Shown here in pieces: positions 42,862 through 53,361 of a DNA stretch of 64,000 nucleotides (position 1 is the stretch's first letter; every line of letters begins with the position of its first letter). Source of the DNA: Dactylonectria macrodidyma (taxonomy: Eukaryota > Ascomycota > Sordariomycetes > Hypocreales > Nectriaceae); assembly GCA_020744425.1 (NCBI GenBank), contig JAGMUV010000035.1, forward strand, positions 496,001-560,000, written 5' to 3'. Under the pieces are notes generated by a model. It saw only the letters and a list, made by a program, of their open reading frames with translations, made no database searches and had not been told where the DNA came from. The translations under genes and the position numbers were made by a program.

Positions 42862-43377
42862 CACTGTGAACACGGTCAGGGACATTGCCTATGTTCTTTG
42901 GAATGTGGGCTAGAGGAGGTGAGGTCCTTTGATAAGACATGAAATGTCTTGCCCTTTGGAGACTGCTTCTTCGATACGCTATTTCTTCTTCGGTCATTGT
43001 TGAGAAGAGCTCCCCAAGACTTGATTAGTGTCTGATCGGACCAGCCACACTCCCGAACGTGGCCGAGCAAGAAATTTCACTCCACCAACCCTCCTCTGCA
43101 AGCCACACTTGTTAATTGGACATGTCCCTGCTACTCCACGGCTCAGTGACCATGGTGATCTTAGTCTGAGGGACTCATCCCCCTTTATACTCCTGGTCCA
43201 TAACCGTGACCTCTTCGTTTGCACACAGCCCCATCTTGTTGGACAATGGATGCTACAGCCTGCCCAGGTGCTTTTCTTCTCATAATAAAAAAAATTGAGC
43301 TCGCATGAGTCAGACGCACATCATCACCCGCCTACCAGTACTTTTTGTATTGGTGTAGCCATTTGGTCGTACTGGTC
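42862..43377. other. Intergenic region downstream of the Reg1-like gene
   Basis: Presumed 3' UTR and spacer; no gene. An A-rich run occurs near 43286. A hAT terminus begins at about 43378. Confidence 0.4.
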
Positions 43378-43493
43378 CCATCGCTTCAATTCAAGTAAGT
43401 CAAGTTCGGGGGTGTAACTTGATTACTTGAAATAAAATCGTGCGTGAACTTACTTAACTTGATTTGAATTGATATACTTGAATTGAAGCGCTG
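43378..43493. repeat. hAT terminal and subterminal repeats, inverted pair
   Basis: CGCTTCAATTCAAGT at 43382-43396 is exactly mirrored at 43476-43490, where it is followed by CTG, so the inward sequence is CAGCGCTTCAATTCAAGT. Between them are AAGTCAAGTT, AACTTGATTACTTGA and TTACTTAACTTGAT-type motifs. The terminus resembles that of the hAT at 46652 (CAGCGTTCC...AAGTCAAGT). Together with the transposase remnant that follows it is one end of a hAT element. Alternatively it is a roughly 115-bp foldback MITE inserted beside it. Confidence 0.6.
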
Positions 43494-43524
43494 ACCTGAG
43501 GCTAGGATGAAGCTATTGGTACTC

Positions 43525-43857
43525 TCACGCCTCCCCTCCATCCCAACCCATCAGGTCCACACCAAAGCTGACGACCTCGCCCACAGTGATCACTTGATAG
43601 CCTAGCCAATTCCGTATGCACTGTATTTCCTCTATTATCTCGGGGCTTAAGCTATGCCTTTGCGAGCTTACTGTCAAGTTTGTGACACTAAACGTCCGCT
43701 CAGGATCGACAGACATAGCAGGAATTGCCAGGATGTCGAGGGCAAACTTGCTCAGATGTGGATATTCTTGGTGATCCTTCCACCATAGAATGGGGTTCAA
43801 GTTCTCTCGCCGGACTGGCCCTTGCCTCGGATTTGAAAGTGAGATGTGATTGCCCAT
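43525..43857 (-). pseudogene. hAT transposase remnant, C-terminal part
   Basis: The minus-strand frame encodes about 105 residues with WWKDHQEYPHLSKFALDILA and IPAMSVDPERTFSVTNLTVS, the hAT C-terminal dimerisation signature, then a tail ending near 43525. All upstream domains are missing. Distance and orientation relative to the repeats at 43378-43493 match the left ends of the hAT elements at 10305 and 46652. The element is truncated at about 43857. Confidence 0.8.
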
Positions 43858-44459
43858 AATATTAGCGTGTGCACCAACATGGAGGCTAGTGAGGGGACGA
43901 CCACGAGCGATGATCTATCAGACATTACTCAATTATAGCACAACATGGAATCTACGACCGCATTCGGGACCTTTGGGATAAGTACGCGTCCGTCTGTCTC
44001 CGTATGGGCGCGGATACGCTGGAGCGAGTTCATTGCCTGAGGAACAGGGTCCGACACGGCGGGGCAAAGCTAAGCAGTTGGGTAGGTAATTGAGACTTGA
44101 GGTCGGCGAAATACCTTCACATACTAGGTATGTAGGTCGCCCATACAGTTGATTGAGAGTACAAGTAGCCTATGGAGCACAACGCCATATCACCCAGACT
44201 ATGACGTGGCGTCGGCTTATTGGGTGGCTTCGGCTCCTGTGGCTGCCCTCCTAATCAATCATGATTCGACGTTGTAGGGTCTCGAACCAAGTCATACAGC
44301 GCTGATAAGCCGGCCGTTTCTCAATTCAATCAGTTCCTCTATCTTGCTACATTCATGCCCAATACCCTCCTGATCCATAAAGCGCCGCATAACAATTTGC
44401 TATCAAAGCTGGTCAAGATAACCGAAAAACTCGTGTGACCTAGATTTGCTCAGTAACCC
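43858..44459. other. Intergenic region, no gene seen
   Basis: About 600 bp between the truncated hAT remnant and the 3' end of the BTB gene. No frame or repeat could be supported. Confidence 0.4.
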
Positions 44460-45778
44460 TTACATAAAGCTAGACAGCTCTAGGCCCTGGACCTCAGTCT
44501 GCAAGCCTATAATTTCAGAATCGACAAGTTCTTGTAAATGACAGGTGTGCTCTTTAAGAGTACCGGATGAATCATAGATTAGTTCAGAACCCTTCTTCTT
44601 CTTCTTCTTTGACTTTGGGAATTTTAGGTCTGGACACTTTTCGAAGTCAGAGTGACCAAATGTTTCCTTATGGACAACCCACGCGCCGCAGGGCAAGCTG
44701 GAATTCCATCCATATGATCCATGTGACCCGTTTGAATGATAAAGAGTTGGCAATTGAAATTCTCGAATCATCTCCGTGGTTGCTGACAAGCTAAGATCAA
44801 CGAACGGCCGAGACGGTTTTGGTAAGAACAGCTTCGTGGACATCATCTCGTGTATCAGCGTGCCGAGTACTATGGACTTGCACTCGGACTCACAGGTTAT
44901 CCCGTCCTGGCAAACTCGCTGGACGAGAGAGTGAAGATGTGTGACCAGTACTTCGAGTAAACCTTCTCTCTCGGCATCTATCATCTCTGCTCATAACATT
45001 AGAATTGGCAAAGTCATTTAGAGGATTGCCATACCGATGATCTTTGGGCGGATAGGAAGTTCAGAGGGAGACAAGGGGCCTTTGCCTTCCAGAATCGCTA
45101 CCCGTGTTGTTGATTTGAACAGCTCCGGTTCATCGAATACGAAGGAAACCAAAATCCATCTGGTGAGATCATCACAAATTTCACTCGGGATTGATCTTCT
45201 TAGTTGGTCGATCCATATCTTCGCAAAGAACCATAAGGCGCGGTGGCATGCCAAATCATCTACTACTGCTGCGATCCCGGCCATCGTCTTGATTGTCACG
45301 GCCTTAGGCAATTTTTGGGTGTGCCCATGAATGGCATCCATGACAATTTCAAAGGCGGATGGGTCGAAAATTGGTTCGAATTTCCAATGACGGAGGCCAT
45401 CCGCCTCTGGCTGGGCTTCGACGTAATGTCCTGTGAACATTACCTTTGCGCGACGTGCAGCCATCGTGAGATGCTTCATAGAAACTTTGAAACGTGACTC
45501 GACAATGGGATATGCGGAGTCTTTAGCCTCTTCGAGAGCTAGATGGTCTTACATGGAATTGTCAGAAACTAATGCTGGGAAGACTGGGAATGCTAACCTT
45601 GAGGCGGCGCGGAATGAGAGTCGGTGGCGTTGGTATCTTCGCGCTCCCTTCTTGGGTCATTCTCACCAGGATCTAGGGGCGAAGGGGATCCATCAACGGC
45701 CGGGCAAGGGTCGATTTGGTGAGGGAGGATGATCAGAGTGTCTGCATCTGGATCGATGTCCACATATGACGTAGACAT
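44460..45778 (-). CDS. Fungal BTB/POZ-domain protein, three exons, 403 aa
   Basis: Exons on the minus strand are 45598-45778, 45035-45538 and 44460-44986. The introns are 59 bp (GTTAGC...ATCTAG) and 48 bp (GTATGG...GAGCAG). Both keep phase and give 403 residues. The N terminus, MSTSYVDIDPDADTLIILPH, is the common start of a large ascomycete family in which DPDGDxxIIL leads into a BTB fold. The BTB region continues with FKVSMKHLTMAARRAKVMFTG and FEIVMDAIHGHTQKLPKAVTIKTM (about residues 75-165). It is followed by a helical region (LACHRALWFFAKIWIDQLR) and a variable C-terminal half with a Lys-rich run (PKSKKKKKK). BTB domains mediate dimerisation, often with Cul3 ligases. The partner of this fungal group is not known. 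In the BTB core LTMAARRAKVMF replaces the more usual LxxASPVFxxMF, so it is diverged. Confidence 0.8.
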
Positions 45779-46651
45779 TTTAGTTCTGAAGGTAGTTCCT
45801 TATGAAAATGCGCAGCTATGCCAATACAGAATAACAAGAGCCCGGATACAAAATGTTGCAACGCTGAGTGGGAAGTTTATATGCGTTCGGCGCAGAGACT
45901 CTTGGGAGGTCGACCATTTGCCCTAAATGCGGCAGAGTCGTGCAAAGTGTGGCGTCATGTATTATTATCCGAGGCGAAGTGTAAGAGAGCACATATCAAG
46001 GACGATCAAAGTTCTGTCATCTCGTAAAAGATAGGGGCACACCGTTGTTCATCTAATGGTCTATAGTTTTGCGGAAGTGGAAACTTGTTGGCCGGTTCGT
46101 CGCTTTTGTATGGTACCACATAGTTCCCGCCACGTCATGCCTACGTCTGATCCAAGCTGTTACAAACTTTATCCATGAGAAAACCTTCGATCGAGCGGGC
46201 ACCAATCAAAGTAGTTGAATGGTCAATTGTATAACTAGTCCTCACCACCGTGGCTCGAAGGTTGTATAATGACCTGGAGTTACAATTACGTCGTCCGGGA
46301 CAGCTGGGGGGCATGCTAGCTACGTTCGGTCCACGGCCAGCTGAGCAGGTTGTCGTTCTTGCAACGGGTTTCCGATGGCGCTTCTACCTCTCTGTGTTGA
46401 GTGTTACGGAAGCTTGCGGCGGTCATACCGCTTCGCAGAGGCTATCGGCCGCAGTCTGCTTTCTATGACGCTACGGAGAGGAGATATCGGTGGGCGAGGC
46501 GCGGCACATGATGCAGCAGTTCGAGAAGAACAAGCTAAATAGCTCATTAGAGGATACTCGAGCTACGTTTATGGCTGACCTGAACCTCTCAATGACGGAT
46601 CCTGAGGGGGGCAAGTGCCGAGGGCCTGGCAGATAGGTTTGAGGATATAGC
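45779..46651. other. Intergenic region left of the decayed hAT
   Basis: Promoter side of the BTB gene plus about 700 bp of sequence with only short frames. Nothing recognisable was found. Confidence 0.4.
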
Positions 46652-46786
46652 CAGCGTTCCTAACAAGCCAAGTAAGTCAAGTCGGCACCCCAGACTTGTC
46701 GACTTGGCCTATTTTCAGGCTATATTTGTTTGTTTCTGACGTAGATTTGACTTGACTTGTGGTGTTTGACAAGTCCTAGGCCCAGA

Positions 46787-49431
46787 TTAACCTCCAGAGA
46801 TCTCTCCAGAGGATTTACTTACTCCCATCTCGTTCCAATTGAACATACCCATCCTAGCCCAGTTCTTGAGACATTGACAAGACTTCATCGTTGCAAAGTG
46901 TTGCCGATGCTTCTGAGAAGAGATCTGAAGCTTCGCAACGCTGAAGCGCCTCTCACACTCGCTTGACATGGCAGGAATAGTCAAGAAGTCTATTGCCATT
47001 CGATACAGCCTTGGCCACTTGCCGTTTCTGCCGATCCACCTCGAAATAAGGTCCTCAGCTTCCTCCCCACCTCCCTGATTAGTTTCTTCCTCAGCCAATG
47101 GCCGTGGAGGCTCTGAAAGGTAGTCCTCAATCTCGTCGATCAAGCGTGGTTGTTGGGTCTGATAATAATTGCCCTTAGTGATCCACGGAGTCTTCGTCTT
47201 CTTCGCCTGGGCATTCTGAGGAACTGGCTGAGAGCTCCCGATTGCCCTATCCGCGTATGAGTCGCCAAAAAAAGCCCTCAAGTCCTTGACAATGGCCTCC
47301 TTGCGTTCGGGGTAGTAGACTTCGATAAACCGTGTCTTGTGAGCTGGGAGCAGAATCATTGCCGACCAATAGACCCCTGTGTCCTCCATCAGATTCCTGT
47401 ACTTTTCCAGCTTCTTAGAGGCAAACTCAAGCGAGTGCTGTATATATCGGAGGCTTAGATCGCCGAGTTGGAGCTCCTCAGTGGCTCTTGGTGACTCAGG
47501 CGGAGAGGATCGGATCTGAGGAATAGACCAGGCTTGTCTTGGAGAGGAAATATCGACTTCGAAGTCTTGGAGGCGGGGTAGGAAGTCTAATTTCCCTCTG
47601 CGAGCGCCGAGGCATCTGGGACTCGTCACCTGCAACAAATATACAGCTTTCAGCTGAATCGGAAGACCCAAAGGAAGGCTCTTCTAGATCTGTGGTGTCT
47701 CGAACGGTGTACCAACAAGGCCCTCATTATAGCGTTTTTGCATTTCCTTGAGGTGGTCTTGCAAGCAACAGACTGTTGAGATGACCTCCGCAAACCTGGG
47801 ATCCCTGCCTCGAAGTGTTTGGTATACTCGATATGTGGCTTCAAGACTTCGAGGATTTCCGTGAGGACGAGCCAGTCTTCGTGTTGCAAGACATCTTCTT
47901 CAGGGATCCGATTTTCAGGTTTCTCGTCTGTCCTGCTCAGCCTGCAGAAGGTATCAATGATGTCCTTAAGCTTGGTAGCGCGAAGGATCATAAGTTATAT
48001 CGAATTCCACCGCGTATCGTTGTCTGCCTTCACCATCAAGCCCACCACGTCCTTTTCGATTAGCCAAAGCCCCAGCTCTTGCAATATATCCGCGCGATTC
48101 GACCGGTGGTGATTGCAAGGAATTGGTCTCTCCGTTGAGGGGTTCTGCGGATGAAATGGACGGCGTTGTGAAGCTTGCCAACTGGGCCATACATCCTCCA
48201 CTCTTTGAGAAGCCTCAGTTCAGTATCGACATCAAGATTGTCCTTATTATAGGCAGAGTCGAAGATTTCTGACGAAGCTCCCTCGAGGAAGGCCTTGGCA
48301 GAGAGGTTGAGTACGTGGCCAAAGCAGCGGATTCGAACCTGCCTTTCAAGTTTGACTCTTTGGTACTCAGTTAAGTGAGGCTTCAACGCTTTAAGAATGG
48401 CCCTGACTGCCGTATCGCAAGAATCTGCGTTATCAGCAGTAAAGAAGCCGAGTTTCTTGCTAATATCGAAGTCCCTAAACAACTGGACCATGATCCGAGC
48501 CTGGTTCTCGCCTCCGTGGCTGCCTTCAACCCGTTCAAGGGACAATAGACGTATCTGGAGCTTCCCAGAAGTGTCAACAAAGTGGGCGATAATGGAAAGC
48601 AATGCAATATTGTTTGGAGAAGTCCAGAGGTCAAAGGTGATATGGATTTTGCTCCGAGCCACTTGGAACTCACGCTTTAGAAGTGTCTTTCTAGTTTCGT
48701 ACTCCATAGTGATCCAATTCTTGACTGTAATTATCAGCGCTTTCAGGTAAGAGTTCGTTGATGAAGTCCCTATTAAGTAGCAGAAGGAGTTCGCGGAACA
48801 GAGGGTGTTCAATGCCGTAGAAGGGGATATTTGCGTCGATAATCCAACCCATCAAGAGATTCTTGAATTCGTCGGCTGCCGTACGAACCACGAGGCGTTG
48901 GGAGGACTTGTCGGAGCTCGACGTCTTCGCAAAGTCGATTATTGCTTGTCTCTTTGCAAGGGGCCCGTCCCCATCTTGATCTTGAAGCTCCCCATCTGGA
49001 AATATACGGTGCTGTTTCTTGAGATGCCTGCCTGCTGATGTAGTTGCCTCCCCATCGAATAGCTTCGTTATTCCGATCAATTCGCAGTGCTTGCAAAGAA
49101 AGACGTCTTCGTGGGTGTCGTCAGGGTTCAATCGAACGAGACAGTTGACATGAGTCTGTATCCACGAATTGCGCTTCCTTTTCTTGTGTAGCCATGACTC
49201 GAGAATATAGGTATTAACCCTGCCGTCGCTTTTCAACTTGATCTTGGGGAGTTCGTCCACATCCTTCGCGCCCCTGATGTCGTCGGCTCGAATACGGGCA
49301 GTCTGGTAGGTATAGGACAGGGAATTCGAGGACGAAGCTCGTCTAAGGACCGAGAACGAGTCATTTCCAGCGGTCAATCCATTGGAAAAATCGTCAGCAT
49401 CTGAAAGGGCAGTTGAGGAAGGCGTATCCAT
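46787..49431 (-). pseudogene. hAT transposase pseudogene
   Basis: Successive minus-strand frames encode a full-length hAT transposase with several lesions. The N terminus begins at the ATG at 49431 (MDTPSSTALSDADDF), with a BED-type zinc finger containing FLCKHCELIG...GRHLKKQHRI. The frame shifts near 48750, and the core continues with KIHITFDLWTSPNNIALLS, FFTADNADSCDTAVRA and CFGHVLNLSAKAFLEG. It shifts again near 48100, then meets an in-frame TAA near 48000 after DNDTRWNSI. After another shift near 47740 comes the C-terminal part with IPAMSSECERRFSVAKLQIS. It cannot make an active enzyme. The terminal repeats could still be used by a related transposase. Confidence 0.88.
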
Positions 49432-49590
49432 TGTTTCGGTACGAAAACTCAAGAATTGGGGGAGGAATTGATGACTGACGAAGTCTTCTTAGTGAAATTG
49501 TTGAGCACCGCGTCACCGCGACGCTGCGACGTGAGCCAGTCGTCCCAAATGTTTTTCAAAGCAATAGTTTGGAGACGGCGGCTAATACAT

Positions 49591-49606
49591 GGGCACCTAG
49601 GTGCCC
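49591..49606. repeat. Perfect 16-bp palindrome GGGCACCTAGGTGCCC
   Basis: Perfect inverted repeat with no spacer in the right arm of the decayed hAT, upstream of its transposase start codon at 49431. It is either part of the promoter or a chance palindrome. Confidence 0.7.
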
Positions 49607-49862
49607 AAATAAAGTGGCGGCGAGACAACACCACACCGAAAATTATCGCCAGAACCATATTTGGCCACTGTCCGGGGCCAATTGACCCTATATATAGGAA
49701 AAACTAGATGCCATATATGACTTGCAAGTCTGGCAAGTCTGAATGAGGAGAACTTGACTTGATTTGGCTTGCGGGCCCGACGATTTGATTTGCAAGACTT
49801 GATTTGGCTTGCCAACTTGACTTGCTAAACTTGACTTATTAGGAACGCTGGGCCAGACAGCC

Positions 49863-51442
49863 TTGGATGATCAGGTTCAACCGAACCGACACTTATCCAG
49901 GAACCAGGAGGCTAATTTAGTTTCCTGGATCCTCCGTCAAGAGTCCCTGGGCTATGCTCCCTCCCACAGTCAGATCCGTGCTTGCGTCGTGGTTCTCTTG
50001 AAACAACAAAACAAGAAGCAGGAGTTGGGACGCAACTGGGTAGCCAAATTCATCAAACGCCATTCGGACCTCAAGACCAAACTTGGGAGACGCCAAGAGG
50101 CCAACAGATTCAATTCATTCACTCCCAAAGCGGTGCATTGGTACTTTGATATCAGAGAAGAGGAGTACGGCTGGATTAAGCCGGGAAACACCGTGAATGT
50201 TGATGAGGGCGGTATCATGACTAGTTTTGGTGAGTGTCTAACTTTTTATGCATAGATCTAGCTAATCAGGCTTGTTTTCCAGGTCTAGATAGTTTGGTGG
50301 TTGGGAGTTCAGATCCAAAACGAAATGCCCTTCTAAAGAGTCCCCAGTCTCGTAACTGGACTTCATTTATCGAGGCTATCACTGCGGACGGCCGTGCTTT
50401 GACTCCTGGCATCATATTTAAGGGCAAGGCACTCCAACAACAGTGGTTTTTGGAGGAATTCCGGAAAATAGCTGATTGGAATTATATAACTTCGCCTAAT
50501 GGATGGACAGACAACCACATTGCTATCGAGTGGCTTGAGCGAGTCTATTTGCCTCAGACCCAGCCTGCCGACGAATCTGATGCCAGGCTTATTATCCTGG
50601 ATGGACATGGAAGTCATGCAACGGTGCGTTTTTGGTTCATATGCAAAAGAATCATTGTTGATTTGAAACAGGATGCGTGGATGGCCACGTGCTTTTTGAA
50701 CAACGTCTATTGTTGTTACCTCCCTGCCCATTGTTCTCATGGTCTCCAGCCGCTGGATAACGGTGTTTTCAATGCCTCGAAGACGGCATACCGGAAAGAG
50801 CTTGGAAAACTGGCTTCCCTGACTGATTCTGCGCCTGTTGACAAGGTCAACTTTATACGGGCTTATGCCAAAGCACGTGAGGTCGCGATGACGTCAAAGA
50901 ATATATTGTCCGGTTGGAGAGTCACTGGAAATTGGCCAATCTCACGAGCCAAGGCATTGCGGCATCCAGAGATTCAAGCAGACAGGATAGAGACGACTCC
51001 CGAAACATGTTGCCTATTTTGGCTCGGATGATACACCAAAGACCAGCCGCCAAATCCGTGATCTTGGCAGGAACAAGTCTCCTGGAAGTCGAAAGCGATA
51101 TGCTGTAATAGCCAGAGACTTTGAAGCCTAAGAACAGGCCATTGCAGCACATGCCGGCAGAATTACTAGTCTGGAGGAAGAAGTGGCTCGTTTGAAGTGA
51201 GGGAAGAAAAGAAGAGCGATTTCTAACCCTAACAGACGGTTTATGGCACTCGGCGAGGCTCTGATACAAGATAAAGCTATTCCCGAAGTTGGAGATCAAG
51301 GAGCGTCTATTTTGGTGGATTCTGAATCGGAGGAGGTGGTGGTCTCAGACACGGAGACAGCTTCAGAGATTGAGGTCACGGCCGCACCTGAATCTCCTCA
51401 AATAACCACCAGGTCGGGGCGGCTTGTAAAGAAGCCTAAATA
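49863..51442 (+). pseudogene. Fot1/pogo-type transposase pseudogene
   Basis: The sequence begins within the DNA-binding region (SWILRQESLGYAPSHSQIRA, the Tc5/CENP-B HTH). It then has the first catalytic Asp in NTVNVDEGGIMTSFG, interrupted by an intron (GTGAGT...TTTCCAG, about 50231-50282). The second acidic motif LIILDGHGSHAT is followed by a second intron (GTGCGT...AAACAG, about 50623-50671). The third motif is SHGLQPLDNGVF. Near 51015-51030 the frame is lost; the usual tail (SRQIRDLGRNKSPGSRKRYA) is in another frame with stops at about 51128 and 51198 before TTRSGRLVKKPK near 51440. The N-terminal helix-turn-helix is missing where the right end of the hAT element (49850) abuts, so the hAT probably landed in or beside this gene. 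Confidence 0.82.
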
Positions 51443-51660
51443 GGAATAAATACTTCAATTCTCTACAGAATGATATATTTTTTATGTTTATAGACTCAAA
51501 ATTGGATTGAAATCGAGTTGGTATAAAAAGTAGATTTTTGGTGGGAAGGCGATTTTTTTGGTGACCGAAAGGGGGGTGTGACCGAAAGGGGGGTGGTGCA
51601 TGGTACCTATGACGCGAGGAGCGAGATGTCATAAAAAAAAAGAAGACAACTGTAGTCAGC

Positions 51661-52272
51661 TTGAGCTTCATCATCGGAACTTATAGTGAGTCCGCTTGTG
51701 ACTATCGATCTATCTTGAAATCTTTTATTATTTCCTCAATTGGAAGAGTTGTAAGGTGGTGGGCTGGCTTTCCTCATGATCTCTCTGGCAATAGCCGAGA
51801 CCTTGGCGGGGCCAAGCGGCCGTGTGCCGACGCCAATGAGGTTTCGAAGCATGAAGGAAAGCTCGGAGACACTGCGAAAGAACCGAACAAAAGCAGCCGA
51901 TATGCCACGAGAGCGACAACGAGAGCGACAACGATTGAAGAGGAAGTCGATCATGCGACAGACCCAAGGAAGGGAAACAGTAGCAACAACAACGAAGGAA
52001 GGGCGATACTCCAGAAGATCCTGGAGTTATTGGGCAAGTACCGCGCTGAGTTCCAAGGGCTAAGGGAAACCATCAAGGAGCAGAATGGGATCATCAGTAA
52101 CCAGCAAGAGGCAATTCGAGATTTGAAGGAAGCAGCTGAAGAGGAGCAAAATACGGCCCAAGAGTTGAGTCAACAATTGGAAGACACCAAGAAGCAGATG
52201 GGCGATGAGTTGAAGCGAATTCGCGAACAACTTGAATGTCACATATCACCACCAGGTTCCACTGTGCTTTAG
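51661..52272 (+). pseudogene. Coiled-coil ORF interrupted by an LTR-like repeat
   Basis: An open frame of about 200 codons with no suitable N-terminal ATG. The last 100 residues have strong heptad character rich in Glu, Gln, Lys and Leu (GKYRAEFQGLRETIKEQNG, EAAEEEQNTAQELSQQLEDT, KQMGDELKRIREQLE). The final dozen codons are supplied by the LTR-like repeat that begins at 52237, so the original C terminus is lost. It resembles the coiled-coil N-terminal part of some retrotransposon gag proteins, but I cannot assign it. It could also be the remnant of a host gene exon. Confidence 0.4.
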
Positions 52273-52487
52273 AGAGCCGTGCGACCGGATATGAAACGCG
52301 GCCCGTACCTTTGGGTCGTGTATCCGGTTTCACATCCGGCTTGTCGCATCAAGGACTCCAATCCTAACGACATGAGCTTAAATCGCTGTGCTTGAACACA
52401 TGGCTGTTCAATTTCTTTTGTTCTTTAGATAATTCTCATCTATTGACTGGTGCCATCAATCATCCCTGTGGAGCCAATTGTCTGACA
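52237..52487 (+). mobile_element. LTR-like repeat (solo LTR), copy 1, 251 bp
   Basis: Begins TGTCACATATCACCACCAGG and ends GCCAATTGTCTGACA, so it has TG...CA ends with the short inverted repeat TGTC/GACA. It matches 63680-63898 (opposite strand) along its length and the 3' part of 59982-60186. The flanking 5-mers TTGAA and GAGAA are not identical, unlike the other two copies. No internal retrotransposon coding region is attached. Confidence 0.8.
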
Positions 52488-53361
52488 GAGAAGCAGGGTG
52501 TTTTATTGTAATCGCGGACACGCTGTTGTGATCTGAGCCCCACTTGCCGTCTGGCCTCATTACTCCGTAGCACAGTGATCCACAATAATGATCCACAACA
52601 CCAAGAACTGTCAGGCTGCAATAACGACGGAATGGTCTCCCCTCCCGGGTCCAAAGTCTCTCCAGGATGCACGTCTTGAGCAACACAAAGAGGGTCGTTT
52701 GATCACTGACCACCGCTCGGGCTCCCCTCAAACGTAGCACGGCCGATCACGCGCCCCCGCAACACCCCCAGTAAGCCACCTCAGCTCGACCAAGGCAACG
52801 TGCAGTTCGGACGGCAAAGTGCATGACTGTCTTGGTGTTGCTGCAGGTTTGAGCATCAGGCAGCAAATGGGTCATTGCATTTACGGCAAGATGCTAGGCA
52901 ACCTTGGTTGAGAAAATACCGCCGCCTTGGCTGCTGCGGTAGACAAGCAAAACAGGAAGCTCGGTTCCCAACACCTGCAATGCAGCAGCAAGTTTTTTGC
53001 GACTAGATAACGCAGATCATCTAGTTGGCTCTAAGCGATCAGCACGGGGCTGGCCGGTTTGCCCTACCATGATTTGATCTGACAAGGTGTGCGGGGTAAG
53101 CCATGGCTTCAGCTACCCACTGCTGCAACCTTCAGTGTCAACATAAACTGAGGCAAGATAACGACGATCAATGATTCCCAATCCGGTCGCACTTGCGGTT
53201 GAGTCGACAGTTTCCCCCCTTCCCCCCTCACTGCCCCACCACGATTTCTTACGACGTAGTATCCCTTTGCATCTGCTAAGGCAGCCCGCATGAGTCGGCC
53301 CACAGTTTTCCCGGTTTTGGACCACTAGACGGCCTAGAATGATAGATACATTGATTAGCAC
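52488..53361. other. Spacer without a supportable gene
   Basis: Short overlapping frames only. No repeat boundary was found between the LTR-like copy and the 3' end of the third piggyBac. Confidence 0.4.

Larger units (their letters stand above)
46652..49850 (-). mobile_element. Decayed hAT element, 3.2 kb, both ends present
   Basis: The left end starts CAGCGTTCCTAACAAGCCAA at 46652. The reverse complement of the right end starts CAGCGTTCCTAATAAGTCAA from 49850. The match is 18 of the first 20 bases. Inside both ends are clustered TTGACTTG, AAGTCAAG and TTGGCTTG motifs (46672-46775 and 49730-49835). The flanking 8-mers are GATATAGC and GGCCAGAC, which differ, so the duplication is lost or the element has been rearranged. 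The right flank is a pogo transposase lacking its N terminus. Confidence 0.85.

Noticed and set aside
43382..43490. Calling the 115-bp inverted repeat an independent MITE
   Set aside because: No target duplication flanks it, and its position and motif content match the end of a hAT element with a transposase remnant beside it. Kept as an alternative only.
53109..53361. Minus-strand frames after the piggyBac pseudogene stop
   Set aside because: Short, overlapping and without domains; not a continuation of the transposase.
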